A stretch of 64,000 nt of DNA, from assembly GCA_903848935.1 (NCBI GenBank), contig CAINHO010000010.1:44499-108498 (forward strand), written 5' to 3'. Made by a program: the position numbers and the translations under genes. Numbering within the stretch: position 1 is the first letter of the stretch; each line of letters opens with the position of its first letter. Source of the stretch: an uncultured Pseudomonadota bacterium. Its GTDB lineage: Bacteria > Pseudomonadota > Gammaproteobacteria > Methylococcales > Methylomonadaceae. The notes beneath the pieces are model-generated. The model was not told the DNA's origin, ran no database searches, and was given only the letters and a program-made list of their open reading frames with translations. Of the stretch, positions 8,930 through 17,787 are shown one piece after another.

Positions 8930-10579
8930 GTGAAAACACCAGAAAAAAATAATCGTGCCGCTTGGGCAACGCTCACCCATGACAGTCTTAACACTTCTGT
9001 TACGCATAAACCGAAACTCACCAAAATCGAATTTGTTTTTTTAAATTTCGGTTTGTTGTTGGGTAACATTCTGGTTTTATTTAATACAGGTGCGTTTGCC
9101 TCTGTAACGTTACACGCGGCGGGTGCTTTAGGTGTCAGTCCAAGCCACGCAGGTTGGATGCAAACTTACTATTTCATTGCACTTGCTTTATCACTGCCGA
9201 TTAGCGGTTGGCTTTCAACAAAGGTGGGAGAAATTCGGCTATATTTAGGCGGCTTGATTATCATGACATTAGCCTCGTTGCTGTGCGCTCTCACCGATGA
9301 TTTATTCTGGTTTTTATTCGGGCGTGGCTTTCAAGGTTTTTTCGGTGGCTTAACTATTCCGCTCTCACAAACGTTGTTGATGCGTCAATATCCACTCGAA
9401 AAAAAATCATTTGCTGTTGCGCTATGGAGTATGGCGGCGTTAAGTCCTTTCACCATCGGGCCTGCAGTAGGCGGTTGGATTGGGGATGAATTCGGCTGGC
9501 GATGGTTGTTTTATTTAAATATACCGTTACCACTTTTAGCGGCTGGTTTGACGTGGGCGTTATTGTCAGAAGAAATAAATATTCCTCGCAAAATTCCCTT
9601 CGATAGCATCGGTTTTTTGTTATTAGCCGCCGCGTTAGTGTGTTTGCAAACTGTCTTAAATCAAGGGCAAGATTCGGATTGGTACAATGCACCATATTTA
9701 GTTTGGCTGACGATTTTAGGTGTTTTATTACTCGCCTATTTTGTGATTTGGGAATTGACGACACCCTCACCACTGCTCAATTTGCGTTTGTTTTCACGGC
9801 GCAATTTTGCCATTGGCAGCGTGATGTTGAGTGTAGCTTTTATGATAGTTTACGGTTTGTTATCGGTTTTGCTGGTACGTTTGCAAACAGTCGCGGGTTA
9901 TACGTCATTTTTAGCAGGTAGCGTTTTATTGCCACTGATTTTTTTAGCCAAGCCGATGGCGAGTGTGATTCACAAACTGGCAACAAAATTTGATGTGCGG
10001 CTGTTGGTGTCCATCAATATGTTGCTGTTCGCGTTGTATTGCACATGGTCAAGTGGTTACGATTTTTTCCAACGCGGCAGTTTTTTTGCTCAACCGTTGT
10101 GGTCGCAAGTGTTAGAAGGTTTTTGTTTAGGCGGCTTATTTGTGCCATTAACGACACTTTTTTTATCAGGCTTAAACTCAAAACGGCAAATACAAGCCAT
10201 TGAATTAGGAGGAATGTTGCGTGTTTTAGGCGGTAGCGTGGCTTCGCCGTTAATGAGCGTGTTTTGGGAACGCCGCGCCGCGCAACATCAAATTCGTTTG
10301 GTGGATAATTTTGCACCCGTTGATGGCTTGAGCCGCGAAGTCGTGGGGCGTTTGCGTGACGCTGGTTTGCACGATGTGTTAGCGATTGCGAAAGTGAACG
10401 CGCTTGCCAATCAACACGCCGCCATTTTGGGTTTGAACGATACGTTTCGTTTAGCGGCGTGGTTATTTTTAGGATTAGCCGTTTTGATTTGGTTCGCGCA
10501 TCCAACCAAACCGAAAAAATTAACCCCCAAAAAAGAACAGCAGCGCGTTGAATTAGAAGATTTGATAGAGGAGCCGTAA
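8930..10579 (+). CDS. MFS drug efflux transporter, DHA2 family (EmrB-like)
   Basis: 549 aa, about 14 membrane helices, GTG start. Typical motifs are WLSTKVGEIRLYLGG (motif A-like) and SPFTIGPAVGGWIGDEFGWRWLF (DHA2 motif C region). It carries a C-terminal Lys-rich cytoplasmic tail. The next two genes encode an outer-membrane factor and an EmrA-type adaptor, so the three form a complete tripartite pump. No strong ribosome site precedes the GTG; it may be translated by coupling with pirin. Confidence 0.9.
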   Translation: MKTPEKNNRAAWATLTHDSLNTSVTHKPKLTKIEFVFLNFGLLLGNILVLFNTGAFASVTLHAAGALGVSPSHAGWMQTYYFIALALSLPISGWLSTKVGEIRLYLGGLIIMTLASLLCALTDDLFWFLFGRGFQGFFGGLTIPLSQTLLMRQYPLEKKSFAVALWSMAALSPFTIGPAVGGWIGDEFGWRWLFYLNIPLPLLAAGLTWALLSEEINIPRKIPFDSIGFLLLAAALVCLQTVLNQGQDSDWYNAPYLVWLTILGVLLLAYFVIWELTTPSPLLNLRLFSRRNFAIGSVMLSVAFMIVYGLLSVLLVRLQTVAGYTSFLAGSVLLPLIFLAKPMASVIHKLATKFDVRLLVSINMLLFALYCTWSSGYDFFQRGSFFAQPLWSQVLEGFCLGGLFVPLTTLFLSGLNSKRQIQAIELGGMLRVLGGSVASPLMSVFWERRAAQHQIRLVDNFAPVDGLSREVVGRLRDAGLHDVLAIAKVNALANQHAAILGLNDTFRLAAWLFLGLAVLIWFAHPTKPKKLTPKKEQQRVELEDLIEEP

Positions 10580-10581
10580 CC

Positions 10582-12018
10582 ATGAAAATCACATTGTTCA
10601 TTTTGTTATTACTCAGTGGTTGTGCATGGCTACCTGAAGATAGTAAACGCGCTGAATTATTGCAACTTTCGCCGCAAACTCAAACGCTGGCAAGTGACAG
10701 TCATGCAGAAAAAATCATTCGCAGTTGGGCAAAACCACAATGGTGGCGCGAATTTCATAATACAGAATTGAATCGATTGATTGAAACCGCCTTAAAAGAT
10801 AGTCCTAGTTTACACGCGGCAACCGCACGTTTAACGCAAGCCGAAGCCGTGGCGGATTTTCAAGAGGCAGAAATGTTGCCCAGTCTCAATGCAAATGCAG
10901 AATTTCATCAGCGACGTTTTTCAGAAACTGATTTTTATGGCCCTACAGGTGGAAAAACACTCACTGGTGCGTATATTGACCCCGCTGTTTTTCGTTATCA
11001 CTTGGATTTATGGGGTAAAGATAAAGCCAAATTAGAATCCGCCATCGGTAAAGAACAAGCGCAGGTTTCGGAATTAGCGGTAACACAACTGTTACTTAGT
11101 ACCGCAATTGCTCGTAGTTATGTTGAATTATGTGCAGTGGAAGAAGATATTGAATTAACCGAAAAATTAACCGAAAAAGCGCAGGAAAAATTACAACTCG
11201 TGACGTTGCGTTGGAAACAAGGTTTAAGCAATCAAGACCCTATTCATGAAAATGAGCAAAAACTCGAAACACTCAATCAACAAAAAACTAGCGTGCGGAC
11301 GCAATCGCAACTTTTACGCAACCGACTGGCAACATTGGCAGGAAAACAAGTTGATTGGGCAAAATCAATTCATGCCACCGAAACCCACGTCACGGCTTAT
11401 TTGCCGCCACCTGAATTTTTATCAATCGGTTTATTAGCCCATCGTCCTGATGTGGTTGCGGCATTATGGCGCGTGGAATCAGCGGCACAACTGATTAACG
11501 TTGCGAAAACTGAATTTTATCCTGACGTGAATTTGGTCGGTTTTGCGGGTTTACGAAGTTTAAATCTGAAAGATTTATTTTTATCAAACGGCGCGAGCGT
11601 CGCTTATGGCATGGGGCCAACGGTGACATTGCCGATTTTTGAAGGCGGGCGTTTAGATGCCGAATTGAAAAATCAACAAGCCGCTTATGATGCGGCTGTC
11701 GAAACTTATAACCAAACTTTGCTCACCGCCGCGCAACAAGTAGCTGACAACATAGCGCAATGGCGACAAACCGTCGAACACGATGCCGCACAAGCACGCG
11801 CTATCGATGCCGCAAAAGCCGAATTGCAGTTAGCGCAAAAACGTTATCAAGTGGGTTTGAGTTCGCGCGACGGATTGATTGATACCGAATTAAATTTGTT
11901 GCAACAACAGCTTACCGACAGCAAATTACACGCTGCCCATTTATTAGTTGCCGTTGGGTTAATTGAAGTGCTTGGCGGCGGTTACGAAAATCCTATTTTG
12001 CCGAGTAAAAAACCATGA
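10582..12018 (+). CDS. Outer-membrane efflux lipoprotein (NodT/TolC family)
   Basis: 478 aa with a lipoprotein signal peptide and lipobox (LLLSGC, Cys14). Two OEP repeats are evident; the coiled-coil regions carry family motifs such as LLAHRPDVVAALWRVESAAQ and YPDVNLVGFAG. It serves as the outer-membrane channel for the EmrAB-like pump. It starts 2 nt after the MFS gene and overlaps the adaptor gene by 4 nt, indicating tight translational coupling. Confidence 0.92.
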   Translation: MKITLFILLLLSGCAWLPEDSKRAELLQLSPQTQTLASDSHAEKIIRSWAKPQWWREFHNTELNRLIETALKDSPSLHAATARLTQAEAVADFQEAEMLPSLNANAEFHQRRFSETDFYGPTGGKTLTGAYIDPAVFRYHLDLWGKDKAKLESAIGKEQAQVSELAVTQLLLSTAIARSYVELCAVEEDIELTEKLTEKAQEKLQLVTLRWKQGLSNQDPIHENEQKLETLNQQKTSVRTQSQLLRNRLATLAGKQVDWAKSIHATETHVTAYLPPPEFLSIGLLAHRPDVVAALWRVESAAQLINVAKTEFYPDVNLVGFAGLRSLNLKDLFLSNGASVAYGMGPTVTLPIFEGGRLDAELKNQQAAYDAAVETYNQTLLTAAQQVADNIAQWRQTVEHDAAQARAIDAAKAELQLAQKRYQVGLSSRDGLIDTELNLLQQQLTDSKLHAAHLLVAVGLIEVLGGGYENPILPSKKP

Positions 12019-13193
12019 ATCACGATCACCTCAAAGCGAAATCACCGCGCCGATTAAAATTTCAACAACACCGCAATTATCATTTGATTTTAGTCACAGT
12101 GATTGCATTGCTCATCGTGGGAGCTTACGCATTTTATTGGTGGCATTTTTCAAGCAAATTTGTGGTGACTAATGATGCGTATGTCGCAGGAAATCTCGTT
12201 CCACTGAAAGCACAAACTAGCGGCACAGTGATTGATGTTAGAGTCGATAACACACAATTTGTAAAACAAGGCGACGTGTTGGTACGTTTAGATGGCTTGC
12301 AGGCGCAAGTTGCACTCGAACAAGCCGAAGCGAATTTAGCCCAAAGTGTGCGTGAAGTAGAAACACTGTTTAGTAAATCGGAAATGTTGCGACAAAAATT
12401 AGCTTCGCAAGAAGCGGTATTTCATCGTAATCAGCGTGATTTAGCGCGTTATCGCAGCGTGGCGGTGGACGGTGTCGTTTCGGCGCAGCAAATAGAAAAC
12501 ACTGAGTTTCAAGTGCGCGAACAAGAAGCCGAAGTCAATCAACTGCGTGCTGAATTAGGTGGCTCGGAAGCGTTAATTCGTAACACTAGCCCAGCTGATA
12601 ATCCAAAAGTATTGCAAGCGATTGCTCAATTAAAATACGCATATTTAGATAAAATGCGGCAAGAAATTGTTGCGCCAATTTCAGGTTATGTTGCTAAACG
12701 CAGCATTCAAATAGGTGATCAAGTACGCCCCGAAACGTCTTTGTTGATTATCGTACCGCTAGATTATTTGTGGGTGGAAGCGAATTTTTTAGAAAACGAA
12801 TTAGTGCACGTACAACCTGGTCAACCCGTGGAAATTACAGTGGATTTATACGGTTCAAAAGTGGTTTACCACGGCGATGTTTTAGGACTTGGTGCGGGAA
12901 CGGGGAGCGTTTTCGGTTTATTGCCACCTGATAATGCGACTGGAAACTACATTCATATTTTTGAACGAGTGCCTGTGCGAATTGGGTTGAACGCACAAGA
13001 ATTACAAGCGAACCCACTCCGCCCTGGATTATCAAGTTTTGTTCGGATTGATACTAGCTTGACGGGAAAATCCGTGTTGCAACCTATAACACCCGTTGCA
13101 AATTACAAAACTGATGTTTATAGCCATCAATTAGAAAACGCCGACGTTTTGATTCATAAAATTATCGAGAAAAATCGACAATCGAAACAGTAA
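12015..13193 (+). CDS. HlyD/EmrA-type membrane fusion protein
   Basis: 392 aa. One N-terminal transmembrane helix (about residues 24-43; LVTVIALLIVGAYAFYWWHF), then a biotinyl-lipoyl-like domain (TNDAYVAGNLVPLKAQTSGT), a long coiled coil (about 95-180) and the second lipoyl half (IVAPISGYVAKRSIQIGDQV). It is the periplasmic adaptor that joins the DHA2 transporter to the outer-membrane channel. It is the last gene of the efflux set. Confidence 0.93.
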   Translation: MNHDHLKAKSPRRLKFQQHRNYHLILVTVIALLIVGAYAFYWWHFSSKFVVTNDAYVAGNLVPLKAQTSGTVIDVRVDNTQFVKQGDVLVRLDGLQAQVALEQAEANLAQSVREVETLFSKSEMLRQKLASQEAVFHRNQRDLARYRSVAVDGVVSAQQIENTEFQVREQEAEVNQLRAELGGSEALIRNTSPADNPKVLQAIAQLKYAYLDKMRQEIVAPISGYVAKRSIQIGDQVRPETSLLIIVPLDYLWVEANFLENELVHVQPGQPVEITVDLYGSKVVYHGDVLGLGAGTGSVFGLLPPDNATGNYIHIFERVPVRIGLNAQELQANPLRPGLSSFVRIDTSLTGKSVLQPITPVANYKTDVYSHQLENADVLIHKIIEKNRQSKQ

Positions 13194-13212
13194 ATCTAAT
13201 TATCAGATTTAC

Positions 13213-13258
13213 ATATCGAATATAGTCGTTTTATTTATGTGTAGGATTGCCCTATATT
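13213..13258 (+). promoter_or_regulatory. cysA-cysB promoter with shared sulfur-regulon element (copy C)
   Basis: The shared element TATCGAATA-N3-TCGTTTTAT is at 13214-13234, with -10-like TATATT at 13253-13258. The presence of this promoter shows that cysA has its own sulfur-type control although it sits behind the efflux genes. Confidence 0.65.
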
Positions 13259-13292
13259 CGCATCAAGAAAAACTGATTATGGAAATTCAATT

Positions 13293-14330
13293 ATGAGTAT
13301 TTTACTTGCAAACATTAGCAAAAATTTTGGACAATTTGCTGCACTGCACGACATTGATTTGGAAATTCCAGAAGGCGAATTAGTCGCACTGTTAGGGCCT
13401 TCGGGTTGCGGAAAAACCACTCTACTACGCATTATCGCTGGATTAGAACAAGCCGATAAAGGGAAGATTTTTTTAAACGGTGAAGACAAAACAGATTTGC
13501 ACGTTAGTCAACGCGGCATCGGTTTTGTGTTTCAACATTACGCGCTATTTCGACACATGACCGTTTTCGATAACGTTGCGTTTGGAATGCGTGTCAAAGA
13601 TAAAAAATTGCGTCCAAGCGAAGCTGAAATTGCGAAGAAAACGCACGCGCTTTTAGAACTCGTGCAACTCGATTGGTTGCATGATCGTTTTCCCGACCAA
13701 CTTTCGGGCGGACAACGTCAACGGATTGCCTTGGCACGAGCCTTAGCTGTTGAGCCGTCGGTGTTATTGTTAGACGAACCATTTGGCGCGTTAGATGCCA
13801 GCGTGCGAAAAGATTTGCGTCAATGGTTACGCAATTTGCATCACGAATTAAACGTCACCAGTATTTTCGTGACGCACGATCAAGAAGAAGCAATGGAAGT
13901 TGCTAGTCAAGTCGTGGTTTTAAACAAAGGACGCATTGAACAACAAGGTTCGCCAGCTGAAATTTACGACCATCCAGCGAATGCGTTTGTGTCTAAATTT
14001 ATTGGGCAAACCAACGAATTTTCACTCAAAGATAATACCGTTGATTGGCTTAAACATATTGGTTTACCCATTTTAGAAGAAAATAAAATCGCACATGTTC
14101 GTCCGCACGATATTGAAATTACAAAAGCGGCAAACAACGACACTCCGATTACGCTAAAAGATTGGCAACATTTAGGCGCGTTAATTCGGATTGAACTCAC
14201 GAAACATTTGCCGCAAGGTGATCCAAAATTAGTGTACGTTGAAATGCCAAATGAGCAATTTAAACGCTTGCAACTTAGTCGTGGTGATAAAGTAGACTTA
14301 AAAATTCGCCACGCTCACTGGTTTCATTAA
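13293..14330 (+). CDS. cysA: Sulfate/thiosulfate import ATP-binding protein CysA
   Basis: 345 aa. Walker [10 protein letters not shown] (about residues 34-42), Q-loop [10 protein letters not shown], signature [15 protein letters not shown], Walker [13 protein letters not shown] and the H-loop H in [11 protein letters not shown] are all intact. The C-terminal TOBE-like part has the CysA feature [11 protein letters not shown]. It powers CysTW-mediated sulfate uptake. It is followed by a CysB-type regulator after 1 nt. Confidence 0.95.
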   Translation: MSILLANISKNFGQFAALHDIDLEIPEGELVALLGPSGCGKTTLLRIIAGLEQADKGKIFLNGEDKTDLHVSQRGIGFVFQHYALFRHMTVFDNVAFGMRVKDKKLRPSEAEIAKKTHALLELVQLDWLHDRFPDQLSGGQRQRIALARALAVEPSVLLLDEPFGALDASVRKDLRQWLRNLHHELNVTSIFVTHDQEEAMEVASQVVVLNKGRIEQQGSPAEIYDHPANAFVSKFIGQTNEFSLKDNTVDWLKHIGLPILEENKIAHVRPHDIEITKAANNDTPITLKDWQHLGALIRIELTKHLPQGDPKLVYVEMPNEQFKRLQLSRGDKVDLKIRHAHWFH

Positions 14331-14331
14331 C

Positions 14332-15231
14332 ATGAATTTAAGTCAAATCGAACTCTTGCGGGTTTTGCAGGAAACCAATTTTAGTTTGTCGCAAGCCGCT
14401 GAAAAAATGCACATTGTACAATCGGCGGTGAGTCGGCAATTGCAATTATTTGAAGCGGAAGTCGGCTCACCATTATTTGAGCGACGTGGTAAAAAATTGG
14501 TGGCGATGACTCCACTCGGTTTGCGAATCATGCTAGAAGTTGAGGCGATGAACCAAGCCAAAAATAACATTCAAACGTTAGCGGCAGATTTTCTTGATAG
14601 CAGTCACGGCGTTTTGCACATTGCCACGACGCACACGCAAGCGAAGTATTTTTTGCCAAAACCGATTGTGCGTTTCCGAGAAAAATATCCAGGTGTGCGG
14701 ATTTATATGGACGAAGCGTCGCCCGAACAATTGATTAACAAATTACATACGGGTAAAGCGGATATTGCGATTTGTACCGAAAAAGTGGCTGATGATTCCT
14801 ATTTAGCCGTGAAGCCTTGCTACGAATGGCATCATGCGGCGATTGTGCCGAAGAATCACGCGCTTGCTGAAGGTGAAATTTCGTTAGAGCGTTTAGCTGC
14901 GTTTCCGATTTTGACTTACAGTTTTGGTTTTACAGGTCGCTCGAATATCGAAATGGCATTTAAAAATTCAATGAGTGAATTGGATATTATCTTGTCGGCG
15001 GCAGATACAGATGTCATTAAAACGTATGTTCGACTCGGTTTGGGCGTGGGAATTATTGCGGGAATGGCTTATGACGAAGCACTTGATTCGGATTTAGTCG
15101 CACGGGATTTGTCGCATTTAATTCCGTGTTCAAAAACCAAAATCGCCTATTTGAAAAATAATTATTTGCCGCTTTACGGGCAGCATTTTATAGATGAATT
15201 GGTTTTAGCCGCAGGAGAAATGAGGTTTTAA
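14332..15231 (+). CDS. cysB: CysB-like LysR regulator of sulfur assimilation
   Basis: 299 aa. N-terminal HTH (NFSLSQAAEKMHIVQSAVSRQ). The effector domain matches CysB/Cbl: IATTHTQAKYFLP (sulfate and acetylserine pocket), FTGRSNIEMAFKN, and ADTDVIKTYVRLGLGVGIIAGMAY. It is shorter than E. coli CysB (324 aa), missing part of the C-terminal tail, so it might equally be called Cbl. Co-transcription with cysA suggests feedback through copy C of the shared element, which lies 1.1 kb upstream. Confidence 0.85.
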   Translation: MNLSQIELLRVLQETNFSLSQAAEKMHIVQSAVSRQLQLFEAEVGSPLFERRGKKLVAMTPLGLRIMLEVEAMNQAKNNIQTLAADFLDSSHGVLHIATTHTQAKYFLPKPIVRFREKYPGVRIYMDEASPEQLINKLHTGKADIAICTEKVADDSYLAVKPCYEWHHAAIVPKNHALAEGEISLERLAAFPILTYSFGFTGRSNIEMAFKNSMSELDIILSAADTDVIKTYVRLGLGVGIIAGMAYDEALDSDLVARDLSHLIPCSKTKIAYLKNNYLPLYGQHFIDELVLAAGEMRF

Positions 15232-15237
15232 AACGGC

Positions 15238-15270
15238 AAAAAAAGCCCCGCTGATTAAAATCAGCGAGGC
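15238..15270 (-). terminator. Terminator of the porin gene
   Basis: On the minus strand GCCTCGCTGATT-TTAATCAGCGGGGC is followed by seven T residues, 30 nt after the porin stop. It lies in the 68-bp gap between convergent genes. Confidence 0.8.
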
Positions 15271-15299
15271 ATCAGGCTAATGAACCTTAACTTTTAAAC

Positions 15300-16952
15300 T
15301 TACCAATCAAGCTGAATACGAGTTTCAATGATGTCCAAATCGGCATTATTAAAGGATTTATTTGCAGTGCTGACAGCAGTAGGTGTGCCAGTGTTAATGT
15401 CTAACGCATGGACGTAGTTAGCCATGACACGAACGTGCGGATTTAAGTACCAATTGACCCCCAATTTAGCGGTAGAGGCACGACCACCTTTAATCACACC
15501 GTCATTCAAATTGATTGCATCATAACCTGTCGCAATTTCCCATGCCCCCCAACCACCTTTCATATCGAAATTACGAGTTGGTTTGATACGATCCCATGCA
15601 CCCGTTGAACTTTTATAATTACGCGATTCGCCAGTTAAGAAATATGTCATGTAACCGTAGTAACCGCTCAAAGATTCATTGTGATAACCCGTACCCGAAA
15701 CATCTGTTTGAATGTATTCGCCCTGTGCTGAGAAAGGTCCATAAACCAAAGCCGATTCTGCACCATAACGAGTAAGATATTTTGCTTGAAGACCAACGCC
15801 TTTATTACCTGAAGTCAAATTAGATGTATTGAGTATAGAAGTACGATCTACGTTACCACCAAGACCATTGGCAAAAATAACACCACCATTGCTGTATGAA
15901 CCATCTGCTTTATAATTGTTGTTGATGTTAATGTACGAACCCGAAGTACCAATATGCAAGAACTTCGTTTTGCTTTCCATCCAAGGCATGCCACCTACAC
16001 GCGCATTGGCTTCCCAGCTCGTATCACCGCCACCACCATTACGGTTAACGCCACCGTTAGCGTTAATCGCACTTCCTGTACTACCAGTAAGTGCATTATT
16101 TCCGTATGCGTTATAACCACCCACACCTTCGGTTTGTAAAGAAGTCGCGGCTTGCCAGCGTTCTTCGGCGTAATTAGCACCAATACCCATTTTGTAAGTA
16201 TTTAGGTTATCAACGAAAGTATTAACTGCCATGTTACGTTCAATGAACGTCGTGTAACGGTTGCTGGTGGCTTCTTCCATACTGAATGGTTCTTTAAATG
16301 CACCGAATTTAATTGAAAACGGTTTAGAAAAATTCTGTTTGATATACGCGTCTGTAACACCGCCAGCATTTAAGCCATTGCCACGAGTAAAATCGTATTC
16401 AAATTTGTAATCAGTATTTTTGAAAAAAGTACCTTCAACACCTAAACGACCACGACGAAGTGCAACACCGTTGTTTAATGTTGCAGGCATTCCAGCGGCA
16501 CCTGCGGCATATCCACTACCCAATGGATTATTTGCTGCACCACCACCAGAACCAGGCAAGTCTTGATTTACATTGCTTTGTGAATCAACTTGCATCCGTC
16601 CGTTAATCGCCATTTTGAAATTGCCGTCACGGCTTTTGAATTCGATGCCGCCGTCTTTTTTGATTTCGACAACGCCTTCTTCTTCACCTGCTTTAGCGTG
16701 TTCTTCTAAAGCTTTAATTTGATTATCTTGTAATTCAATTTTACCGCGTAATTCACTAACTTCGCCGCCACTTTTGGCTGGAATACCTTCTTGTACTTGT
16801 TCAAATGAACCTAAAATTTGTCTACCTGGACCTGCTTCGGTATAAAGTTGTTTGGTTTTGTTATCAACGTATAAAACCATTGCAAATGCGGAAGTCGTGA
16901 CGCTCGCAGTTAAAACAGTTGCAATGGCGAAAGTGAGTTTTGATAATTTCAT
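15300..16952 (-). CDS. Phosphate-selective porin (OprP/OprO family)
   Basis: 550 aa from the ATG at 16952, which opens a good signal peptide (MKLSKLTFAIATVLTASVTTSAFA). The upstream in-frame extension to 17132 contains no signal-peptide logic and overlaps the promoter. A short coiled-coil segment (about residues 62-85) precedes the barrel, as in trimeric OprP/OprO porins. The barrel contains typical strands (INGRMQVDS, RRGRLGVEGTFF, YKFEYDF, FGAFKEPFSMEE) and ends in DW. The Pho boxes upstream support a role in phosphate or polyphosphate uptake under phosphate starvation. Confidence 0.85.
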   Translation of the reverse strand: MKLSKLTFAIATVLTASVTTSAFAMVLYVDNKTKQLYTEAGPGRQILGSFEQVQEGIPAKSGGEVSELRGKIELQDNQIKALEEHAKAGEEEGVVEIKKDGGIEFKSRDGNFKMAINGRMQVDSQSNVNQDLPGSGGGAANNPLGSGYAAGAAGMPATLNNGVALRRGRLGVEGTFFKNTDYKFEYDFTRGNGLNAGGVTDAYIKQNFSKPFSIKFGAFKEPFSMEEATSNRYTTFIERNMAVNTFVDNLNTYKMGIGANYAEERWQAATSLQTEGVGGYNAYGNNALTGSTGSAINANGGVNRNGGGGDTSWEANARVGGMPWMESKTKFLHIGTSGSYININNNYKADGSYSNGGVIFANGLGGNVDRTSILNTSNLTSGNKGVGLQAKYLTRYGAESALVYGPFSAQGEYIQTDVSGTGYHNESLSGYYGYMTYFLTGESRNYKSSTGAWDRIKPTRNFDMKGGWGAWEIATGYDAINLNDGVIKGGRASTAKLGVNWYLNPHVRVMANYVHALDINTGTPTAVSTANKSFNNADLDIIETRIQLDW

Positions 16953-17008
16953 GCGTTTCTCAAAATGGGTGAAGAAGTTAAAAAATTTTGCGTAGGGTAA
17001 GAAAATTA

Positions 17009-17050
17009 AATGACAGCTTAATGACTTTTCAGTGACATTTTGGTGACAGC
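17009..17050 (-). promoter_or_regulatory. Tandem Pho boxes upstream of the porin gene
   Basis: On the minus strand four TGTCA/AGTCA half-sites (CTGTCAC, ATGTCAC, AAGTCAT, CTGTCAT) follow each other at exactly 11-bp spacing, the arrangement bound by PhoB dimers. A weak -10 lies just downstream. This equals two adjacent PhoB boxes. Confidence 0.82.
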
Positions 17051-17196
17051 GCAACAAAATCATAATTATTGTTGTGAGATTACAATTAAGTCTCGTACTT
17101 ACAACAATGGTATTTTTATTGACCGTCGTCAAAAATTCTTGAATGCTGTGTTATGTTAGAATTCAATGCAAAATCAGCCACTGAGAGAGCAAAATT

Positions 17197-17787
17197 ATGA
17201 ATTTAAAATATGCGGTAAATTACATCAGCGAAGACGAGTATTTGGACGGCGAAGAAATTAGTGAAATAAAACACGAATATATCGATGGTGAAGTGTGGGC
17301 GATGGCGGGTGCGAGTCATGCTCATAATCAAATTTCACATACCGTATCACGGTTATTAGGCAATCACTTAGACGACACAAGATGTCGTGTTTATTCTTCC
17401 GATATGAAAATAAAAGTTGAAGATAAATTTTTCTATCCCGATGTTTTAGTCTTTTGTAATGACGTAAATGAAGGTGATTACTTCATAACTACACCACTAA
17501 TTATCGTCGAAGTTTTATCGAAAAATACCCGCAAAATCGATCAAACCATTAAAATGGCGGCGTACAAAACCCTACCGAGTTTGCAGGAATACGTTTTAAT
17601 CGAACAAGATTTTGCCGAGGTCGAAGTGTGTCGCCGAAACAACAACTGGATTTCAGAACGCTACTTTTTGGGTGACGATGTAACGTTTGAATCGATTGGC
17701 TTAACGTTATCAATCGAAGCCATTTATCACCGCGTTCAAAACGAAGATGTTTTAGAATTTTTACAAGCCCAATCGCAGGAAGCCTAA
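17197..17787 (+). CDS. Uma2-family endonuclease-like protein (DUF820)
   Basis: 196 aa. PD-(D/E)XK-like core: EYIDGEVWAMAGASHAHN (about 29-46), the catalytic D and ExK-type region FFYPDVLVFCND (about 81-92) and IIVEVLSKNTR (about 103-113). Family members are abundant in cyanobacteria and some gammaproteobacteria, mostly with unknown biological role. Its TAA stop overlaps the speA ATG (TAATG), so the two are translationally coupled. An inverted repeat TTGAC-CGTC-GTCAA lies in the upstream region. Confidence 0.85.
   Translation: MNLKYAVNYISEDEYLDGEEISEIKHEYIDGEVWAMAGASHAHNQISHTVSRLLGNHLDDTRCRVYSSDMKIKVEDKFFYPDVLVFCNDVNEGDYFITTPLIIVEVLSKNTRKIDQTIKMAAYKTLPSLQEYVLIEQDFAEVEVCRRNNNWISERYFLGDDVTFESIGLTLSIEAIYHRVQNEDVLEFLQAQSQEA

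Noticed and set aside
10014..10601. 195-codon ORF antisense to the efflux transporter gene
   Set aside because: It lies wholly opposite a well-supported MFS gene, with no domain, no ribosome site and a composition expected of a shadow frame.
16953..17132. 60-residue N-terminal extension of the porin reading frame
   Set aside because: It would place the signal peptide internally and would translate through the Pho boxes; the ATG at 16952 gives a normal signal peptide.
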